A stretch of 7,269 nucleotides of DNA from CAYJOG01 sp964371695 [NCBI: uncultured bacterium]. GTDB lineage: Bacteria > CAYJOG01. The stretch covers positions 1-7,269 of the forward strand of contig CAYJOG010000139.1 of the NCBI GenBank assembly GCA_964371695.1. The letters run 5' to 3'. The notes under the pieces were generated by a model. That model made no database searches, was not told the origin of the DNA, and was given only the letters and a program-made list of their open reading frames with translations. Shown here piece by piece: positions 5,139 through 7,269 of this stretch. The stretch's first letter is position 1. Each line of letters starts with the position of its first letter. The position numbers and the translations under genes are program-made.

Positions 5139-5495
5139 GTGAAGTTAAGAGAAACTTCCCTGTATGCTTGGCTGGCAGCCGCTCCAGGACGTGGCGGACT
5201 GTTGGTTGCCCTGCTGAATACATTAATCGGGTTCGGCCTGTTTTTTCTTTCCTATTTCTGGAGTCTGAGAAAACCGGATACTTTTACACTCGGCATTGTT
5301 TTTGTCGTGGTCATGGGATTCGTTATATTCCAGTGGAGAATTTCCGTGACAATGGCAGTCATTAACCAGGATGAGATGGATGCCTCTCGCGAAAAGGACC
5401 AGATGATTGCCAACCTTGCAGGTCAACATGCAAAATCAAATCAAGTCCTAAAAGACATACTGGAAACAGTCAACAACGCTGCCCTAAACCCCTAG
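5139..5495 (+). CDS. Small two-helix membrane protein of unknown function
   Basis: I do not recognise this 118-residue protein. It has two hydrophobic helices, about residues 19-41 (GLLVALLNTLIGFGLFFLSYF) and 49-66 (FTLGIVFVVVMGFVIFQW), joined by a short basic turn (SLRKPD). A charged tail (67-118) follows, probably helical or coiled-coil. Both ends are therefore likely to lie on one side of the membrane, probably the cytoplasm. GTG at 5139 is the first possible start, because TAA at 5133-5135 closes the frame upstream. GGAGGG at 5118-5123 is 15 nt away, too far for normal use; a leaderless start is possible. Base composition is clearly AT-richer than in the neighbouring genes (25 of 60 G+C at 5221-5280, against 45 of 60 at 4741-4800). 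It is followed 15 nt later by a second small gene. Acquired origin is an inference. Confidence 0.75.
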   Translation: MKLRETSLYAWLAAAPGRGGLLVALLNTLIGFGLFFLSYFWSLRKPDTFTLGIVFVVVMGFVIFQWRISVTMAVINQDEMDASREKDQMIANLAGQHAKSNQVLKDILETVNNAALNP

Positions 5496-5510
5496 CAGGA
5501 GGCTCGTCAG

Positions 5511-5801
5511 ATGGAACTATTAAAAAGACCCTCATACAAACAACTGAAAGAACAGCTTGGAACTTCTGGAAAAAAGAGCGCAGAAACCTTTGAAGAAGCT
5601 GTCAAAAATGTCGCTGATTTTGAAGACTTGAAAAAAAACGAAGACTTCCAATTTTTCACGGCAACGGGAGGAACAGCTTCTGTCATTTTGAACGGCGCTA
5701 TTGTTTTTTACACATGGGATGGCAAAAACACTGTTGGATTGGATTATGTGGTTGTTGGCCCAGAATATGCCGTGCCTGAAAATTCGACCACCGGAGTTTA
5801 G
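5511..5801 (+). CDS. Small soluble protein of unknown function
   Basis: I do not recognise this 96-residue protein. Residues 1-46 are charged and probably helical (SYKQLKEQL, FEEAVKNVADFEDLKK). Residues 47-84 alternate hydrophobic and small residues (FFTATGGTASVILNGAIVFY, then GLDYVVVGPEY) and look like a small beta-sheet or hairpin. It has no signal peptide or membrane helix. The start is firmly set by AGGAGG (5497-5502), eight bases before the ATG. With only 15 nt between the upstream stop and this start, it is almost certainly co-transcribed with the membrane protein, suggesting that the two act together. Base composition is among the lowest in the window (21 of 60 G+C at 5581-5640), which suggests a different origin from the flanking genes. 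It converges with the chemoreceptor across 31 bp, where I see no clear terminator. Confidence 0.75.
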   Translation: MELLKRPSYKQLKEQLGTSGKKSAETFEEAVKNVADFEDLKKNEDFQFFTATGGTASVILNGAIVFYTWDGKNTVGLDYVVVGPEYAVPENSTTGV

Positions 5802-5832
5802 CTGGGCGAAAAAAACAACCCACCCGCGCCCA

Positions 5833-7269
5833 TTACCCCTCCGGCAATTGAAACTGACGGGCTTTTTCCTGCAACGCCTGGGCGATGGACTGGATTTCGG
5901 CAGACTGCTGGGTGAGGCCGGTCACGGTTTCCATCAGCGTGCGAGAAAGCGCCGCCCCTTCGCGTTGTTCTTTTTCCACACCTGCGGCCAGCCGGGCGGC
6001 TTCTTCCATGTGGGTCATCACCTGTTGCTGTTTTTCTTCAAGGGAGACACTTTTTGCTTTCACGGCCTGCACCTCGGCAGCCATGCTCTTGATGCTTTCG
6101 CGAATTCGGCGAAAGGCCGTGTCTGCCCCCGCCACCGCGCCCACACCGTTTTCCACACGCTCAGACTGTTGCCGTATGGCGCTGGCGCTGGAGGCGGCCT
6201 GATGCTGCAACTGGCGGATGATGCCGCTGATTTCCTGCAACGACGCCTGACTGTGGGCGGCGAGTTTTTTCACTTCGTCGGCCACCACGGCAAACCCCAC
6301 GCCCTCGGCCCCGGCGCGGGCGCTTTCGATGGCGGCGTTCAGCGCCAGCAGGTGCGTCTGTTCGGCAATGCCGCCCATCACCCCCAGAAACCGGGTGATC
6401 TGCGCCACCCCCACGTTAAGGGCCTGGGTGCTCTGTAGGCTTTCTTTCATGCTGGTTTCGATTTCTTCCATCAACGTCACCACGTTGCCCACCGCAATGC
6501 TGCCTTCTTCCACCGCCAGTTTGCTGGTGTTTGTTTGCTGGCCGATGGCGTCCATGGCGCCTGCCACGTCTTTGATTTCTTCGCGGGCGACATAAATCGC
6601 CGTTTCGGTTTCCAGCAGGGTGTCCCGCTGCTGGCGGGCCTGCTGGCTGACCTTTTCAAAGCTGCCGAGAAACCGTTGCGCCACACCCTGGCAACTGGCG
6701 GCGGTAGCCGCGCCCTTGATGGCAATCATCGTCACGCGCTCAGACCCCTGGCGCACCTCGCCCACCATGCCCCCCAGGCTCTGGCTGGTCTCTGACATGC
6801 GCTGGCCCATGCGGCTGAGTTCGTCTTGGGCGCGGGGCGCCTGGCGTCGGGTGGGGCGCAGGTCGCCTTTGGCCAGGCGGTCCAGCCCTTCTGAAACCGT
6901 CGCCACCGATTCCACCATGCGGCGGCTCATCACCCACATGCCCCCCACCGACAAAGCGAGCACCGCCACAAACAGCACCAGGGCAATGGCCACGATTTCG
7001 CGCATGGGCCGGGCGGTGGCCTGTGCATCGGGCCATACCTCCAACACAATGGGCGGCGTGCGGAACCGCCCGGCCACCACATCGAGGCGGTCGCTTTTGC
7101 CGGTCTGCACATGGCCATGGCGATCGGTGTATTTCTCCGCCTCCAGCCACAGTTTGCCCTGCACCCAGATGTGGATATCCGACAGATACTCCCCATACGT
7201 CCCCATGCTCTTTTGCAGCCGCCCCGACATGGCCTGGGTGGAAATGGGGGCCAGCACACAACCCACGGT
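5833..7269 (-). CDS. Methyl-accepting chemotaxis protein, N-terminus missing
   Basis: A transmembrane chemoreceptor that signals through CheW/CheA. The frame is open to the window edge, so the N-terminal helix and most of the periplasmic sensor are missing; the GTG at 7264-7266 is internal. Numbering from that codon: residues 1-90 are the end of the sensor domain (type not identifiable), 91-113 the transmembrane helix ([21 protein letters not shown]), about 114-165 a HAMP domain, and 166-477 the signalling coiled coil. The hairpin tip is at about 298-330 ([32 protein letters not shown]). The tip is canonical except for His305 where most receptors have Asn (QTN), and AEGVG in place of the common EQGRG. 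There is no CheR-binding pentapeptide (NWETF type) at the C-terminus. No other chemotaxis genes are nearby. Confidence 0.93.
   Translation of the reverse strand, partial: TVGCVLAPISTQAMSGRLQKSMGTYGEYLSDIHIWVQGKLWLEAEKYTDRHGHVQTGKSDRLDVVAGRFRTPPIVLEVWPDAQATARPMREIVAIALVLFVAVLALSVGGMWVMSRRMVESVATVSEGLDRLAKGDLRPTRRQAPRAQDELSRMGQRMSETSQSLGGMVGEVRQGSERVTMIAIKGAATAASCQGVAQRFLGSFEKVSQQARQQRDTLLETETAIYVAREEIKDVAGAMDAIGQQTNTSKLAVEEGSIAVGNVVTLMEEIETSMKESLQSTQALNVGVAQITRFLGVMGGIAEQTHLLALNAAIESARAGAEGVGFAVVADEVKKLAAHSQASLQEISGIIRQLQHQAASSASAIRQQSERVENGVGAVAGADTAFRRIRESIKSMAAEVQAVKAKSVSLEEKQQQVMTHMEEAARLAAGVEKEQREGAALSRTLMETVTGLTQQSAEIQSIAQALQEKARQFQLPEG

Noticed and set aside
4063-5223. 386-codon minus-strand open frame opposite the glycosyltransferase
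   Set aside because: It has a His/Gln/Gly-rich composition with no domain and is the complement of a clear GT4 gene in GC-rich DNA, so it is a shadow frame.
5123-5365. 80-codon alternative frame over the membrane-protein gene
   Set aside because: The 118-aa frame has coherent transmembrane helices and ends next to a strong Shine-Dalgarno site; this one has no pattern.
5701-6438. Plus-strand frame overlapping the 96-aa gene end and the chemoreceptor
   Set aside because: It is antisense to a conserved chemoreceptor domain and has no supporting signals.

Overview
The window is chromosome-like DNA from a GC-rich Gram-negative bacterium. It has short intergenic gaps, queD, rnhB and a methyl-accepting chemotaxis receptor, which implies a motile cell. 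A proteobacterium fits best, but nothing here fixes the lineage. Both edges cut genes: rnhB lacks its first codons on the left and the chemoreceptor lacks its N-terminus on the right. The first ~50 bases look like a G-biased, error-prone contig end.

Layout, left to right. (1) rnhB (RNase HII, +) converges with a DUF962/Mpo1-like gene (-); between them lies a compact double-hairpin REP/BIME element. (2) queD (+) starts divergently from DUF962 and converges with a three-gene minus-strand operon. A 28-bp palindrome straddles the queD stop codon. The gap beyond it (1625-2012) holds no gene but a nested repeat: a second REP pair of the same design, split in its first hairpin loop by a 210-bp element with 19-bp terminal inverted repeats and an 11-bp target-site duplication. 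(3) The minus operon reads zinc-ribbon-array protein, STAS anti-sigma-antagonist-like protein, HIT hydrolase. (4) A GT4 glycosyltransferase (+) diverges from it across only 30 bp. (5) About 700 bp of AT-richer DNA carries two small co-directional genes of unknown function: a two-helix membrane protein with a charged tail, and a 96-aa soluble protein. (6) A partial methyl-accepting chemotaxis protein (-) closes the window.

Most genes are housekeeping or accessory and do not form one pathway. The two clearest operons are zinc-ribbon/STAS/HIT, with a 6-nt HIT-STAS gap and a Shine-Dalgarno site overlapping the STAS stop, and the 118-aa/96-aa pair, with a 15-nt gap and a strong Shine-Dalgarno site. 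REP-type elements sit in two of the three convergent gaps, where they may also act as transcript ends. The most interesting signals are the REP family with its nested MITE-like insertion, the low-GC two-gene module, and the zinc-ribbon/STAS/HIT operon.
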